From Thiosocius sp942490985 (lineage in GTDB: Bacteria; Pseudomonadota; Gammaproteobacteria; Chromatiales; Chromatiaceae), in NCBI GenBank assembly GCA_942490985.1, contig CALNYW010000001.1:248001-312000 (forward strand): DNA of 64,000 nt. The letters are read 5' to 3'. Shown in pieces: positions 33,661-45,193 of this stretch. Positions within the stretch are counted from its first letter, which is position 1. Every line of letters starts with the position of its first letter. The notes under the pieces were generated by a model that did not search any database, was not told where the DNA came from, and was given only the letters and a program-made list of their open reading frames with translations. The position numbers were made by a program, and so were the translations under genes.

Positions 33661-34321
33661 GTAGCAGTTTCAGTAACTGTGCGGGTGAATCGATCTCGAT
33701 ATCGGAATCCCAGGTATCTGGCGGATCTTCTGGATAGATATAGCCATACAGCGCCGCAACGGTCAGGCAGCCGGCGGCGCGGCCGGCCTCCATGTCGCGC
33801 CCCGCATCGCCGATGTACCAGCTTTGCGCTGCCGGTTGCCTGAGCCGAGTACAGGCGTGCAGGATCGGTTCGGGGTGAGGCTTTCTATGCCGACAGGTAT
33901 CCCCGCTCACGACGGCACCAGCGCGGTGCTGAAGTTGCATCGCCTCGATCAACGGGTCGGTCAACCACGCAGGTTTATTGGTCACGATTCCCCACGGCGT
34001 GCCGCGGTCCTCCAACAAGCCGAGAATGTCCGACATCCCCGGAAACAGGCAGGTATCGCGAAGCAGGTTTTGCGCGTAGACGTTGAGTAGGTATTGACGT
34101 TTCTCGTCGAACGCCGGGTGGTCGGGTTCGATTCCAAAACCCAGACGGATCAGCGCGATACCGCCGTGTGACACGACCGGTCGGATGCGCTCATAGCTGA
34201 GCGGGTCTTTTCCATAATGAGACAATGTGCAGTTGAGCGCGTAGGCAAGATCAGGGGCGGTGTCGGCGAGTGTCCCGTCGAGATCAAACAAGACCGCAGC
34301 CGGAGGGGGCACAGTGATCAC
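33629..34321 (-). CDS. mupP: HAD phosphatase, MupP/Gph-like
   Basis: A 230-residue HAD hydrolase with LFDLDGTLADTAPDLAYALN at 10-29 (nucleophile Asp12), VTNKP near 113, RKPHPEPI near 145 and GDAGRDMEAGRAAG near 170. By sequence it could be called phosphoglycolate phosphatase, but the ubiG-phosphatase-yciK arrangement matches Pseudomonas, where this gene is the N-acetylmuramate 6-phosphate phosphatase of peptidoglycan recycling. GTG start overlapping the ubiG stop (GTGA). Confidence 0.8.
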   Translation of the reverse strand: MITVPPPAAVLFDLDGTLADTAPDLAYALNCTLSHYGKDPLSYERIRPVVSHGGIALIRLGFGIEPDHPAFDEKRQYLLNVYAQNLLRDTCLFPGMSDILGLLEDRGTPWGIVTNKPAWLTDPLIEAMQLQHRAGAVVSGDTCRHRKPHPEPILHACTRLRQPAAQSWYIGDAGRDMEAGRAAGCLTVAALYGYIYPEDPPDTWDSDIEIDSPAQLLKLLHDCYADAQPR

Positions 34322-35028
34322 GCAGGTCGTTGCGTGGCGACCATGTAGTTCACGTCGACGTCGCGTTGATCGAGGCGATAGATGCCGCTCAGTGGGTTAT
34401 AGGTCAGCCCGGTTATCGCCAACGTCTCGAGTTCGGCGGCACGAGTCCAACGCGAAAGCTCGGCGGGACGGATAAATTTCGCATAGTCATGGGTGCCTTT
34501 TGGCAGCATTCGCAGCAGGTACTCGGCGCCGATAATCGCGAACAGATAAGACTTTGGGTTGCGATTGATTGTCGAGAAGAAGACATGTCCGCCGGGCTTT
34601 ACCAGCGCGGCGCAGGCGCGGATTACCGAGCTAGGGTCCGGCACGTGTTCAAGCATCTCCATGCAGGTCACGACATCGAAACTGTCAGGGCGCTCACCGG
34701 CCAGTTGTTCTGCGGTCTTCTGCTGGTAGTCGACCTGGACCCCGGTCTCGAGCAGATGCAGCCGAGCCACCTCCAACGGCGCCGGGCCCATATCGATGCC
34801 GGTGACGTCGGCGCCTCGTTGGGCCATCGATTCGGCCAGAATGCCCCCACCGCAGCCAACATCGAGCACCGTCTTGCCGGCGAGTGCGGCTTGCCCGTCG
34901 ATGTAGTCGAGGCGCAGCGGATTGATCTCGTGGAGCGGCTTGAACTCGCTGTTCGGATCCCACCAGCGAGAGGCCAGTTGGTCGAACTTGTCTACTTCGT
35001 GATGGTCAACGTTCGCGTTTGCGGTCAT
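34318..35028 (-). CDS. ubiG: ubiquinone biosynthesis O-methyltransferase UbiG
   Basis: SAM-dependent methyltransferase doing both O-methylations in ubiquinone synthesis. The 236-residue protein has the signature RWWDPNSEFKPLHEINPLRLDYI near 21-43, SAM motif VLDVGCGGGILAESMAQRGADVTGID near 55-80, VTCMEMLEHVPDP near 118 and a conserved GGHVFFSTINRNPKSY near 140. Ubiquinone synthesis fits with aerobic respiration. Confidence 0.96.
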   Translation of the reverse strand: MTANANVDHHEVDKFDQLASRWWDPNSEFKPLHEINPLRLDYIDGQAALAGKTVLDVGCGGGILAESMAQRGADVTGIDMGPAPLEVARLHLLETGVQVDYQQKTAEQLAGERPDSFDVVTCMEMLEHVPDPSSVIRACAALVKPGGHVFFSTINRNPKSYLFAIIGAEYLLRMLPKGTHDYAKFIRPAELSRWTRAAELETLAITGLTYNPLSGIYRLDQRDVDVNYMVATQRPA

Positions 35029-35119
35029 AGCCCGGAACTCGGTTTAAATGCAATCCGCCGATTATACGGTGCCACGCGCGGTCTCCGGCCTTGGCCCTAT
35101 TAATTCGGTGGCATCTTGA

Positions 35120-36436
35120 TTATTCGCGGCGCTCAGTGATCCGAGATCGCCACTCGGTGGCTCGGTCAATGGTCAGCGGCAAGTCGAGCGTGGTCGGTAT
35201 ACGATCCTGGAGGACCTGGCGGCCACATACCCAGGCATGGCGGACCTGTTCGCGTCCTGCTGCATAGACCAATTGGGAGATTGGGTTGTAGACCGGTTGC
35301 GTCTCCGGTTGAGAGAGGTCGACGGCGATCAGATCCGCAGACTTGCCCGGCGCCAGCGAGCCGGTGATGTCGTCGATGCCGAGCGCCCTGGCGCCATTGA
35401 TCGTCGCCATCGCGATAGCCTGCTCGGCGGGGAGACGGCAGGCGTCGTCGCCGATGCCCTTCGCGATAAGCGCGGCCGTCTGCAGTTCGGCCAACATGTC
35501 CAGGTCGTTGTTGCTCGCTGCCCCGTCGGTCCCGATCGCGACATTGACGCCGGCGTCCAGCAGCGCGCCCACCGGGCAATGCCCGGAGGCCAGTTTGAGA
35601 TTGGACTGTGGGCAATGCACAACATGGGTGCCAGCCTCGGCGGTGAGCTCGATCTCGCTTTCGGTGAGTTGGGTCATATGCACGGCAATGAGTGCCGGGT
35701 TGACCATGCCGAATGCCTTGATGCGCGCCAGCGGCCTTACACCATGATGGCTGAGGCTGCCTTCGACCTCAGCCCGGGTTTCGTGAACATGCATGTGGAT
35801 GGGCAAGTCCAATTCGTTTGCCAAGGTCGCAACACGGCGTAACGGCGCATCGGAGACGGAATAGGGCGCGTGTGGCGCAAATGCCGTGCGAACCAGCGGA
35901 TCGCGGCGGAATTGGTCGTGGACCGTTGCGGCGCGATCGAAATAGGCATCGGTGTCGGCGGCCCAGGCCGATGGGAAGTCGATGACGATCAGCCCCACGG
36001 TTGCGCGGATTCCGCACTGCGCGGCGACACGTCCGGTAACGTCGGGGAAAAAATACATGTCATTGAAGCAGGTCGTGCCACTGCGTAGCATCTCGGCAAT
36101 GGCCAACCTGGTGCCGTCGGCAATGAATTCCTCGTGAACCCAGCGGGCCTCGGCCGGCCAGATGTGGTCATTGAGCCAGGCCATCAGCGGTAGGTCATCG
36201 GCCAGGCCACGGAACAGCGACATCGGGCTGTGCGTATGCGCGTTGATCAAGCCCGGCATCAGGGCATGGCCGGGCAGGTCGAGTGTATGATCGGCCTCAA
36301 TCTGGGCGCCGGCTTCAGCGTTGGGGAGGAGTGCGACGATGCGGCCCTCGCTTACCGCAAGACTGTATTTTTCCAGCCAGCCCGGTTGCGCGACGGGCAC
36401 GATCCAGTCGGCATTGATTAGCAATTCGGCATGCAC
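35120..36436 (-). CDS. mtaD: 5-methylthioadenosine/S-adenosylhomocysteine deaminase-type amidohydrolase
   Basis: A 438-residue TRZ/ATZ-family amidohydrolase. Metal-binding GLINAHTHSPMSLFRG near 61-76, HMHVHETRAEVE near 205, and FAPHAPYSV near 170 are typical of MTA/SAH deaminases. GTG start with AGGAAAA about ten bases upstream. Divergent from mtnA, the next enzyme-type gene of methylthioadenosine salvage; the same pair occurs in pseudomonads. Confidence 0.88.
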   Translation of the reverse strand: MHAELLINADWIVPVAQPGWLEKYSLAVSEGRIVALLPNAEAGAQIEADHTLDLPGHALMPGLINAHTHSPMSLFRGLADDLPLMAWLNDHIWPAEARWVHEEFIADGTRLAIAEMLRSGTTCFNDMYFFPDVTGRVAAQCGIRATVGLIVIDFPSAWAADTDAYFDRAATVHDQFRRDPLVRTAFAPHAPYSVSDAPLRRVATLANELDLPIHMHVHETRAEVEGSLSHHGVRPLARIKAFGMVNPALIAVHMTQLTESEIELTAEAGTHVVHCPQSNLKLASGHCPVGALLDAGVNVAIGTDGAASNNDLDMLAELQTAALIAKGIGDDACRLPAEQAIAMATINGARALGIDDITGSLAPGKSADLIAVDLSQPETQPVYNPISQLVYAAGREQVRHAWVCGRQVLQDRIPTTLDLPLTIDRATEWRSRITERRE

Positions 36437-36539
36437 GGCGTTCGGTTTTCCTGTTTTAGACGGCTTAACTCGGCGAAGGATCGCGGGCGCAAGTTAGAAC
36501 TGCCGGTAACATAACGTATTCCGCCAGCAGGGTCAGACC

Positions 36540-37607
36540 ATGAAATCCTTACCGCTCGACGTTCCCGCCACCGCCGACAGCGCCATTGTATGGCGAGATG
36601 ATGCGCTCTTCCTGCTCGATCAGCGCGGACTGCCCGCGCGTGTGGAGTTCGTTCCCTGTCCCGATCTGCAAAGCACCGCAGAAGCTATCACCGCGATGGT
36701 CGTCCGTGGCGCCCCGGCGATCGGTATCACGGCGGCCTACGGGGTTGCGTTGGCCGCTCGCGACCGTTTTCTTGAGGATCCGGGCAACTGGCGGCCGGCT
36801 TTCGAGGCCGATCTGCTGAAGCTTGCCGCGGCGAGACCGACGGCGATCAACCTACGCTGGGCGATCGAGCAGTTACGGGAGCTGGTTGTCAACCTCGATG
36901 CAGACATCAACCCCGGTCCGGTACTGATCGACGCGGCGATCGCGATGCACGTGGCCGATCGGCGGGACAACCAAAAAATGGGGGCCTTCGGGGCAGGCTT
37001 GATCACGAACCCCACCGCGGTGATTACGCATTGCAACACCGGTGGTTTGGCAACGGGTGGCTGGGGAACGGCACTTGGCGTCATTCGCAGTGCCTTTGCA
37101 CAGGGCCGGATCACCGAGGTCTATGCCGATGAAACACGACCCTGGTTGCAGGGCGCGCGACTGACGGCGTGGGAACTGGTGCAGGACAAGATACCGGTCA
37201 AGTTGATGGCGGACGGGGCGGCGGCGGCGCGTATGGCGGCGGGTGGCGTTGACTGGGTTATCGTCGGCTCCGACCGCATCGCGGCCAATGGCGACGTCGC
37301 CAACAAGATCGGGACCTACGGACTCGCCGTTGCCGCCAGGCATCATGGCGTCAAGTTCATGGTCGCAGCGCCGACGTCGACGATTGATCTGAATGTACCC
37401 GACGGTACGGCCATCCCCATCGAGCAACGCGGTGCGGACGAAGTGCTGGCTTTCAGCGGTCAACGCACCGCCGCGGAAGGTGCCGATGCGTGGAACCCGG
37501 TGTTTGATGTGACTCCCGCCGAGCTGGTCGATGCCATTGTCACCGAGCGCGGTGTGATTGAGCGGCCGGACCAAGCCAAAATCGCCCGACATTTGGCCGT
37601 CAGCTAG
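36540..37607 (+). CDS. mtnA: methylthioribose-1-phosphate isomerase
   Basis: Converts 5-methylthioribose 1-phosphate to the ribulose form in methionine salvage. The 355-residue eIF2B-like protein has VVRGAPAIGITAAYGVALA near 56-74, ITHCNTGGLATGGWGTALG near 160-178 (catalytic Cys), ADETRPWLQGARLTAWEL near 196, and VIVGSDRIAANGDVANKIGTY near 240-260 (catalytic Asp). Its end overlaps the next minus-strand gene by eight bases. Confidence 0.95.
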   Translation: MKSLPLDVPATADSAIVWRDDALFLLDQRGLPARVEFVPCPDLQSTAEAITAMVVRGAPAIGITAAYGVALAARDRFLEDPGNWRPAFEADLLKLAAARPTAINLRWAIEQLRELVVNLDADINPGPVLIDAAIAMHVADRRDNQKMGAFGAGLITNPTAVITHCNTGGLATGGWGTALGVIRSAFAQGRITEVYADETRPWLQGARLTAWELVQDKIPVKLMADGAAAARMAAGGVDWVIVGSDRIAANGDVANKIGTYGLAVAARHHGVKFMVAAPTSTIDLNVPDGTAIPIEQRGADEVLAFSGQRTAAEGADAWNPVFDVTPAELVDAIVTERGVIERPDQAKIARHLAVS

Positions 37608-37887
37608 TGGCCAGTGCCAAAGACCAGGCGGTTGCCGCGGCCAACAACACCGCAAACAAGGCCGACCACCAGCGTGCGCGAACCGAGAGGTCGCGGGCCA
37701 GGTAGACGCCGGCGAGCAAACCGAGCGCCCCGCCGACCAGCATCTCCACCGCTGCGTCAGCAATATCGGATGTCGTGGCCGGTGCCGCCAGCAACCAGTC
37801 CGTCATCAGACCGATGGCCGCGCCAAGGGCGATGCAGGATAGCGCCAGTGCGAGCGCGGCGAGGGCGGGAGATTTGGCGATAGACAT
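37600..37887 (-). CDS. small three-helix membrane protein
   Basis: A 95-residue hydrophobic protein with likely helices near 8-30, 45-62 and 72-90. No family recognised. Convergent with mtnA. Low complexity in Ala and Leu makes it a weak call, but the hydrophobic pattern is regular and the ATG plausible. Confidence 0.5.
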   Translation of the reverse strand: MSIAKSPALAALALALSCIALGAAIGLMTDWLLAAPATTSDIADAAVEMLVGGALGLLAGVYLARDLSVRARWWSALFAVLLAAATAWSLALATS

Positions 37888-38004
37888 GGTTGGCGGTGGC
37901 TTCGCGTGCGCTGATTGTCAGGAGTGCGCAAGTTAACAAAGCAGCCGCTCCGAAAGACTACTGGCTGGGAGCGGAAACGTTCAGCAGATGGTTGAATTGA
38001 GGGT

Positions 38005-38724
38005 TCAGACTGAACCGGGCGATGTGTAGCGATCGCGTCGGCCGACGTGGGTCGCCACCAACTGCTCCATCGCTGTCTTGTCATAAGGCCGAAGGCCGCT
38101 CAGCAGAAGGCGCTTACAGCCCGTGCCTACCACCGTGTCGCCGCATAGAAATTCAAACGTCAGCTGCACGTCACCGCGTTTGCCATTGCTTTCCAGCGTG
38201 CTGTTGGCGAGCCGCAAGTCTATGTTGGGGATATCGAGTCGGTCGAGCTCGAACGCCATGCTCTCGTAGATCACCATCGGGCGTTCGATGTTGACCATGA
38301 CGTCGTTTTCCTCAAACAGCGGGACCAGGATGTGCGGGAAATTCTGACCCGAAAATGCCACGTAACGCCGTGCTAAGCGATCTATCAGCGCGCTGTTGTG
38401 TGTCACGTCGCCGTCACGGTCAAGGTGTAAATAGGTTTTCCCTTGGGCGTCTTTGAGCTCATTCGCGGCGCCTGGATCGTCTTCCAGTTTCAACGTCACA
38501 TCTTTGCCGACCATGCCGGAGAAGCGGAATCGCATCTGTTGACTGATACCGTAGTGTTGCAGCAGGGCGGTAAAGAGCAGGTCGCCGGGTACGCAGAACC
38601 GCCGATGATCCGGGTCGTGTAACGGATTGAAATCATTTGCGATCGATTTTGCGAAGTTGCTCGCCTGTTCGGCAGTGATACTCAAGCCGCTGTCGTTGAT
38701 GTTGTAGAACTCGGCGAGTTGCAT
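38005..38724 (-). CDS. DUF3581-like protein
   Basis: A 239-residue soluble protein. The stretch ISITAEQ-like TAEQASNFAKSIANDFNPLHDPDHRRFCVPGDLLFTALL near 18-55 recalls DUF3581 and the hotdog-type acyl hydratase motif (DFNPLH, PGDLLF), so a hotdog fold is likely. No catalytic role is known. Monocistronic, minus strand. Confidence 0.7.
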   Translation of the reverse strand: MQLAEFYNINDSGLSITAEQASNFAKSIANDFNPLHDPDHRRFCVPGDLLFTALLQHYGISQQMRFRFSGMVGKDVTLKLEDDPGAANELKDAQGKTYLHLDRDGDVTHNSALIDRLARRYVAFSGQNFPHILVPLFEENDVMVNIERPMVIYESMAFELDRLDIPNIDLRLANSTLESNGKRGDVQLTFEFLCGDTVVGTGCKRLLLSGLRPYDKTAMEQLVATHVGRRDRYTSPGSV

Positions 38725-38943
38725 AGTTTGGGCGTCCGATAGGGGCGGCGAGGCGTACCGCGTGGGCGTGTTCGAGTGAGATTGGCGGTGGATTCTCAGG
38801 GTATGCGGGGCAAAACACCAGTATCAGCGAAGAGCAGCGCCCAATCGTACCTGGCCGTCGCGATTTTCCCGGATACTGGTGCAAATTGCCGGTTTGTGAC
38901 GTCGTTTTGTTTTTCGGGTCTGCCCCGATCGCCGCCGTGCCCT

Positions 38944-39609
38944 CTACCGACTGAGGCGGATATCGTCGTACCAGGCTTGGGCGAGCTCGCCGGTTTGATC
39001 CGTATCGCTCATCAGCGCCACCACCGCTTCGTCAGGAGGATCCTCGCCGAACAGCCGCCGAAAGTCTTCGACGAGGTTGCGGCGCTCGGTGACCCATTGC
39101 CCGGTTCTGCCGTTGCCGGACTGCAGCGCGAGCATCATCGCGTTACTCGTGTAGGTGTTAGCCTGCGTAGCGTCGACCGGTAGCTTGTTGGCCCAAAGGT
39201 AGTTGATCGATCGCGTGCGCAGCGGGAGCCAATGCGGGAAGATCACGTAAACGCGTGCCGCGTAGTCGTCACCTTGCTTGACGCGGGCGTCGCCTTTCTC
39301 GACGACGCCTTCGATCTTCCATCGCCATTCGAGCCAGGGCGTTTCGGCCGGGTTGAAGCGGGTCGGGAAAACCAGGCCGGAGGCACTTCCACTGGCCGTC
39401 GCGCTCAGCACTTTCTGACCGTCTTTTTCGACAACGCGGTACACGGTGTTGTCGGAGAAGCTTCGTTCCTCGGTCCCGGCTGGGATGCCCAGCTCAAAAT
39501 CAGCGATCGTTAGCCGATCGGAGTCGGCCGATGGGGTGGTGATCCAAAAAAGTCCGACAGTTACAGCAGCAAAGGCCAAGCGTTTCCGTGACATTTCAAT
39601 TCGCCCCAT
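38944..39609 (-). CDS. exported DUF3047 family protein
   Basis: A protein of about 221 residues with a signal-like N terminus (RKRLAFAAVTVGLFWITTPSADS) followed by a beta-rich domain with WLEWRWKIE, KQGDDYAARVYVIF, INYLWANKLPVDATQANTYTSNAMMLALQSG and a terminal YDDIRLS strand, which is the DUF3047 pattern. Start is uncertain between ATG 39609 and ATG 39594. Function unknown; likely periplasmic. Confidence 0.75.
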   Translation of the reverse strand: MGRIEMSRKRLAFAAVTVGLFWITTPSADSDRLTIADFELGIPAGTEERSFSDNTVYRVVEKDGQKVLSATASGSASGLVFPTRFNPAETPWLEWRWKIEGVVEKGDARVKQGDDYAARVYVIFPHWLPLRTRSINYLWANKLPVDATQANTYTSNAMMLALQSGNGRTGQWVTERRNLVEDFRRLFGEDPPDEAVVALMSDTDQTGELAQAWYDDIRLSR

Positions 39610-39849
39610 CGGTATCCCACGTGTAAGTGATCGGCATAATAGAGCGCTGGCGGTCAGCGAAACCCCGCGCAATGGTGGGCGTTAGCGGCTCGCTGAACAG
39701 CGTGCGTGCCCGGCAATCAACCACCAATCATCCCAGATCCCGGGCGGCTCACCGGCTTTATCGGCAATAAGCTGCGACGATTTCGAGATTTGGCTTGCCC
39801 ACTACGGATCGAACGAACCTGCCTGCGATCGACCGGTGCAACCTGCAGG

Positions 39850-41517
39850 TTAGGCGGCTATGCGCACTGCGTCGGCCTTGCTGATCGCGGCCAATAGCGC
39901 GCGCATGGCCGCTGTGACGGTATCGCGGTGCACCGCGGCGCCCGCCAGACGCTCGCCGTCGATGCTGACCTGCACGAATGCGGCGGCTTCCGCGTCGGTG
40001 CCCTCACCGATGGCATGTTCGGCGTATTCAACGACCGATATACGTTTGTCGAATTCAGTGGACCACGCATCGAGAAATGCTTCGATGGCGCCGTGTCCCT
40101 CGCCCGCGATCGTATGCGTCGTTTGTGCGGTCTTTACCTGCGCCTCGATGGTGTCGACGTCATCACGCCTGTCCAGTCGGTAGTTGCACACTTGCAGCGG
40201 GTTGTTGGGTGCCATGAAGTGCTCTCGGAACAGCGCATAGATCCGGGCTGCGTCGATCTCTCCATTTGCCACCTCGCTTTCGGATTGAACGAGGGAGGCG
40301 AGTTCGATCTGCAACCAGCGAGGCAGTCGTAATCCGTGCTGCTGTTCCAGCACGAACGCAACACCGCCCTTGCCGGATTGGCTATTCACGCGAATCACTG
40401 CCTGGTAGTCGCGGCCAATATCACGCGGATCGATCGGGAGATAGGCCACCTGCCAGGGTTCGCCCGGCTGCTGCTGGCGCAGGCATTTGCTGATGGCATC
40501 CTGATGGCTACCCGAAAACGCGGTATAGACTAGCTCTCCCACCCACGGATGGCGGGGATGGACGGGCAACCCGGTGCAGTGGGTGTAGACGTCGATGATG
40601 CGGTCGGGATTCGACAGGTCGAGGCAGGGATCGATACCCTGGCTAAACAGGTTCATCGCCAGCGTGACGACATCCATGTTGCCGGTGCGCTCGCCGTTAC
40701 CGAGCAAGGTGCCCTCAACACGGTCTGCGCCCGCCATCAGGCCAAGTTCGGCGGCCGCGACGGCACAGCCGCGGTCGTTGTGTGTATGCAGCGAGACGAT
40801 GACCGCGGCCCGGCGGGCGATGTTGCGGCAGAAGTATTCAATCTGGTCGGCGAATACGTTGGGTGTTGTGCTCTCGACAGTCGCCGGTAAATTCAGGATG
40901 CAAGGTGATGCTTCAGTCGGTTGCCAAACGGCGGTGACCGCGTCGCAGACCTCGACGGCGAAATCCCACTCGGTGTTCGAAAAGCTTTCCGGCGAATACT
41001 GAAAAACCCAGTCTGTCGCGGGATAGTTTGCAGCTTCGGCTTGCACCATGCGCGCGCCTTCGGCCGCGATGCGCTTTACCCCCTCGCGGTCCGTTCCGAA
41101 TACGCGCTCGCGCTGAACCGTCGAGGTCGAGTTATAGACGTGTACGATTGCGCGTCGCGCACCACGTAACGCCTCGAATGTCCGTTTCACGAGGTGCGAT
41201 CGTGCCTGCACCAAGACCTGGATCGTGACGTCTTGTGGGATGCGGTCTTCTTCGATCAGCCAACGCACGAAGTCAAAATCCGGCTGGCTGGCCGATGGAA
41301 AACCCACCTCGATCTCTTTAAAACCAACGTCGAGTAGCAGGTCCCACAGACGCCGCTTCTGGGCCACGCTCATGGGCTCCAGTAACGCCTGGTTGCCATC
41401 ACGCAGGTCCACGCTGGCCCAGGTCGGTGCCCGCGACAGCGCATTGTCAGGCCATTGTCGGTCGACCAATCCGGGTGTCGGCGTCGGTTGATAGCGCGTG
41501 TGATCAAAACGTTTCAT
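39850..41517 (-). CDS. leuA: 2-isopropylmalate synthase (type 2, LeuA)
   Basis: Commits 2-ketoisovalerate to leucine synthesis. The start at ATG 41517 (MKRFDHTRYQP) gives 555 residues; the open frame extends 15 codons upstream without support. Motifs: WASVDLRDGNQALLEPMS near 35-52 (metal Asp), VSLHTHNDRGCAVAAAELGLMAGADRVEGTLLGNGERTGN near 240-280, and a C-terminal regulatory LeuA dimer domain with many acidic/Ala stretches for leucine feedback. Divergent from an Lrp-type regulator. Confidence 0.96.
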   Translation of the reverse strand: MKRFDHTRYQPTPTPGLVDRQWPDNALSRAPTWASVDLRDGNQALLEPMSVAQKRRLWDLLLDVGFKEIEVGFPSASQPDFDFVRWLIEEDRIPQDVTIQVLVQARSHLVKRTFEALRGARRAIVHVYNSTSTVQRERVFGTDREGVKRIAAEGARMVQAEAANYPATDWVFQYSPESFSNTEWDFAVEVCDAVTAVWQPTEASPCILNLPATVESTTPNVFADQIEYFCRNIARRAAVIVSLHTHNDRGCAVAAAELGLMAGADRVEGTLLGNGERTGNMDVVTLAMNLFSQGIDPCLDLSNPDRIIDVYTHCTGLPVHPRHPWVGELVYTAFSGSHQDAISKCLRQQQPGEPWQVAYLPIDPRDIGRDYQAVIRVNSQSGKGGVAFVLEQQHGLRLPRWLQIELASLVQSESEVANGEIDAARIYALFREHFMAPNNPLQVCNYRLDRRDDVDTIEAQVKTAQTTHTIAGEGHGAIEAFLDAWSTEFDKRISVVEYAEHAIGEGTDAEAAAFVQVSIDGERLAGAAVHRDTVTAAMRALLAAISKADAVRIAA

Positions 41518-41552
41518 GGGTGCCTGCCCTAGTCGGTGAATTTCGCGAACGA

Positions 41553-41571
41553 CTCCCCGCAATGCGGGGAG
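41553..41571 (-). other. strong hairpin in the leuA leader
   Basis: CTCCCCGC and GCGGGGAG form a perfect eight-base GC stem with a three-base loop, 36 bases before the leuA ATG. No T-run follows on the minus strand. It could limit or regulate leuA translation. Confidence 0.45.
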
Positions 41572-41646
41572 GGCGCGAGGTTCGGTTGCGATGCCTTGTG
41601 GGCGGCAACAGCTACGCGGATCTTCGTGTGATGCTGGCAGCGAGCT

Positions 41647-41667
41647 GTCGACTTGTGATCGACAGGG
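41647..41667 (-). other. second hairpin in the leuA leader
   Basis: CTGTCGA and TCGACAG form a perfect seven-base stem with a seven-base loop, about 130 bases before the leuA ATG. No short leucine-rich leader peptide was found in this region. Confidence 0.4.
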
Positions 41668-41709
41668 GAAAGATTACGCCATAGAAAGGGGTCAGTTATT
41701 GCTTTTTGT

Positions 41710-41763
41710 GCTCAAATCGATGTTCATAGAACAATTATCTACCATAAATTAATAAATTTGAGC
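41710..41763. promoter_or_regulatory. inverted repeat flanking an AT-rich divergent control region (leuA and Lrp-type gene)
   Basis: GCTCAAAT at 41710-41717 and ATTTGAGC at 41756-41763 are perfect inverted copies separated by 38 AT-rich bases. The spacing of centres, 46 bases, is a little over four helical turns. TATAAT follows immediately at 41764-41769, 31 bases before the regulator ATG. This fits an operator for the neighbouring Lrp-type protein. Confidence 0.5.
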
Positions 41764-41769
41764 TATAAT
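41764..41769 (+). promoter_or_regulatory. probable -10 element of the Lrp-type gene
   Basis: TATAAT 31 bases upstream of the ATG, in a strongly AT-rich region. No good -35 hexamer is seen at 16-18 bases, so activation or an atypical -35 is implied. Confidence 0.45.
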
Positions 41770-41800
41770 CGACTCTTCGATATCGTTTGGGGGCTATTTC

Positions 41801-42265
41801 ATGCAGCTGGACCGTTATGATCGCCAAATCCTGGCGGTGCTGCAGGCCGATGGCCGAATCAGTAACCAGGAGCTCGCCGACCGGATCGGGCTGTCGCCTT
41901 CGCCTTGCCTGAGGCGTGTGCGGGCGTTGGAAGAATCTGGCCTCATCAGCGGCTATCGTGCGATCTTGGATGCCCGTCAGCTTGGCTTGGCGCTGATGGC
42001 GCTGGTGCACATTTCAATGGATCGTCACACACCCGAGCGTTTTGCCAATTTCGAACAACAGATTGCCGACCTCCCCGAAGTGCTGGAGTGCTTGTTGATT
42101 ACGGGCCAACAGGCTGACTACCAGTTGAAAGTGGTCGTAAGGGACATGGATGCCTATCAATCGCTCCTGCTCAACCGCATCACCCGAATCGAGGGCGTCA
42201 GTGGCGTCCATTCCAGTTTCGTGATGCGCCGTGTGGTCGATAACACGGCATTGCCGGTGAACTAA
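41801..42265 (+). CDS. Lrp/AsnC family transcription regulator
   Basis: A 154-residue regulator: N-terminal winged helix-turn-helix (LDRYDRQILAVLQADGRISNQELADRIGLSPSPCLRRVRALEESGLI at 3-50) and a C-terminal RAM domain (about 65-140) with VLECLLITGQQADYQLKVVV, the effector loop region that usually binds an amino acid. Divergent from leuA, so control of leucine synthesis or amino-acid response is likely. Confidence 0.92.
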   Translation: MQLDRYDRQILAVLQADGRISNQELADRIGLSPSPCLRRVRALEESGLISGYRAILDARQLGLALMALVHISMDRHTPERFANFEQQIADLPEVLECLLITGQQADYQLKVVVRDMDAYQSLLLNRITRIEGVSGVHSSFVMRRVVDNTALPVN

Positions 42266-42502
42266 CGAAGAGATGGCATCGACACGTCCTGTCTGGGGTT
42301 TGCATCTGAATCAGACAGCGACGAAAACGGCTCGCTTATGGCGCAAACAGATCGCCTGAGCCCCTGTAAGCCAATCTAAGCCGCTTTTCCTCCGCCCCGC
42401 ACCTTCAGGGTGTGTTAAGATAATCGGCTTGAAAATCGCCGAAAATCACAATCAAGCGCTCGGCATCGCGTCGGGCAGGCGCGCTTCAGGAAATCAGATT
42501 AG
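42266..42502. other. gyrA upstream region
   Basis: 237 bases with no gene. A TTAAGATAAT stretch at about 42415-42424 is a possible -10 region, about 80 bases before the ATG, without a clear -35. AGGAAA at 42488-42493 is the likely ribosome binding site. Confidence 0.35.
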
Positions 42503-45112
<2,610 letters not shown>

Positions 45113-45151
45113 CGACGCTCAGACATAAGGGCAAAGCGCCGTGCCCCAACG

Positions 45152-45170
45152 CGGGCGCAGTATGCGCCCG
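45152..45170 (+). other. hairpin between gyrA and serC
   Basis: CGGGCGC and GCGCCCG with a five-base loop, 23 bases before the serC ATG and just ahead of its GAGAAGG site. No T-run; may affect serC expression. Confidence 0.35.
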
Positions 45171-45193
45171 ATAACGCAGAGAGAAGGTTCCCG

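Noticed and set aside
34110..34140. GGTTCGATTCC, resembling a tRNA T-loop
   Set aside because: It lies inside the mupP coding sequence (GFGIEPDHP) and no acceptor stem or anticodon arm surrounds it.
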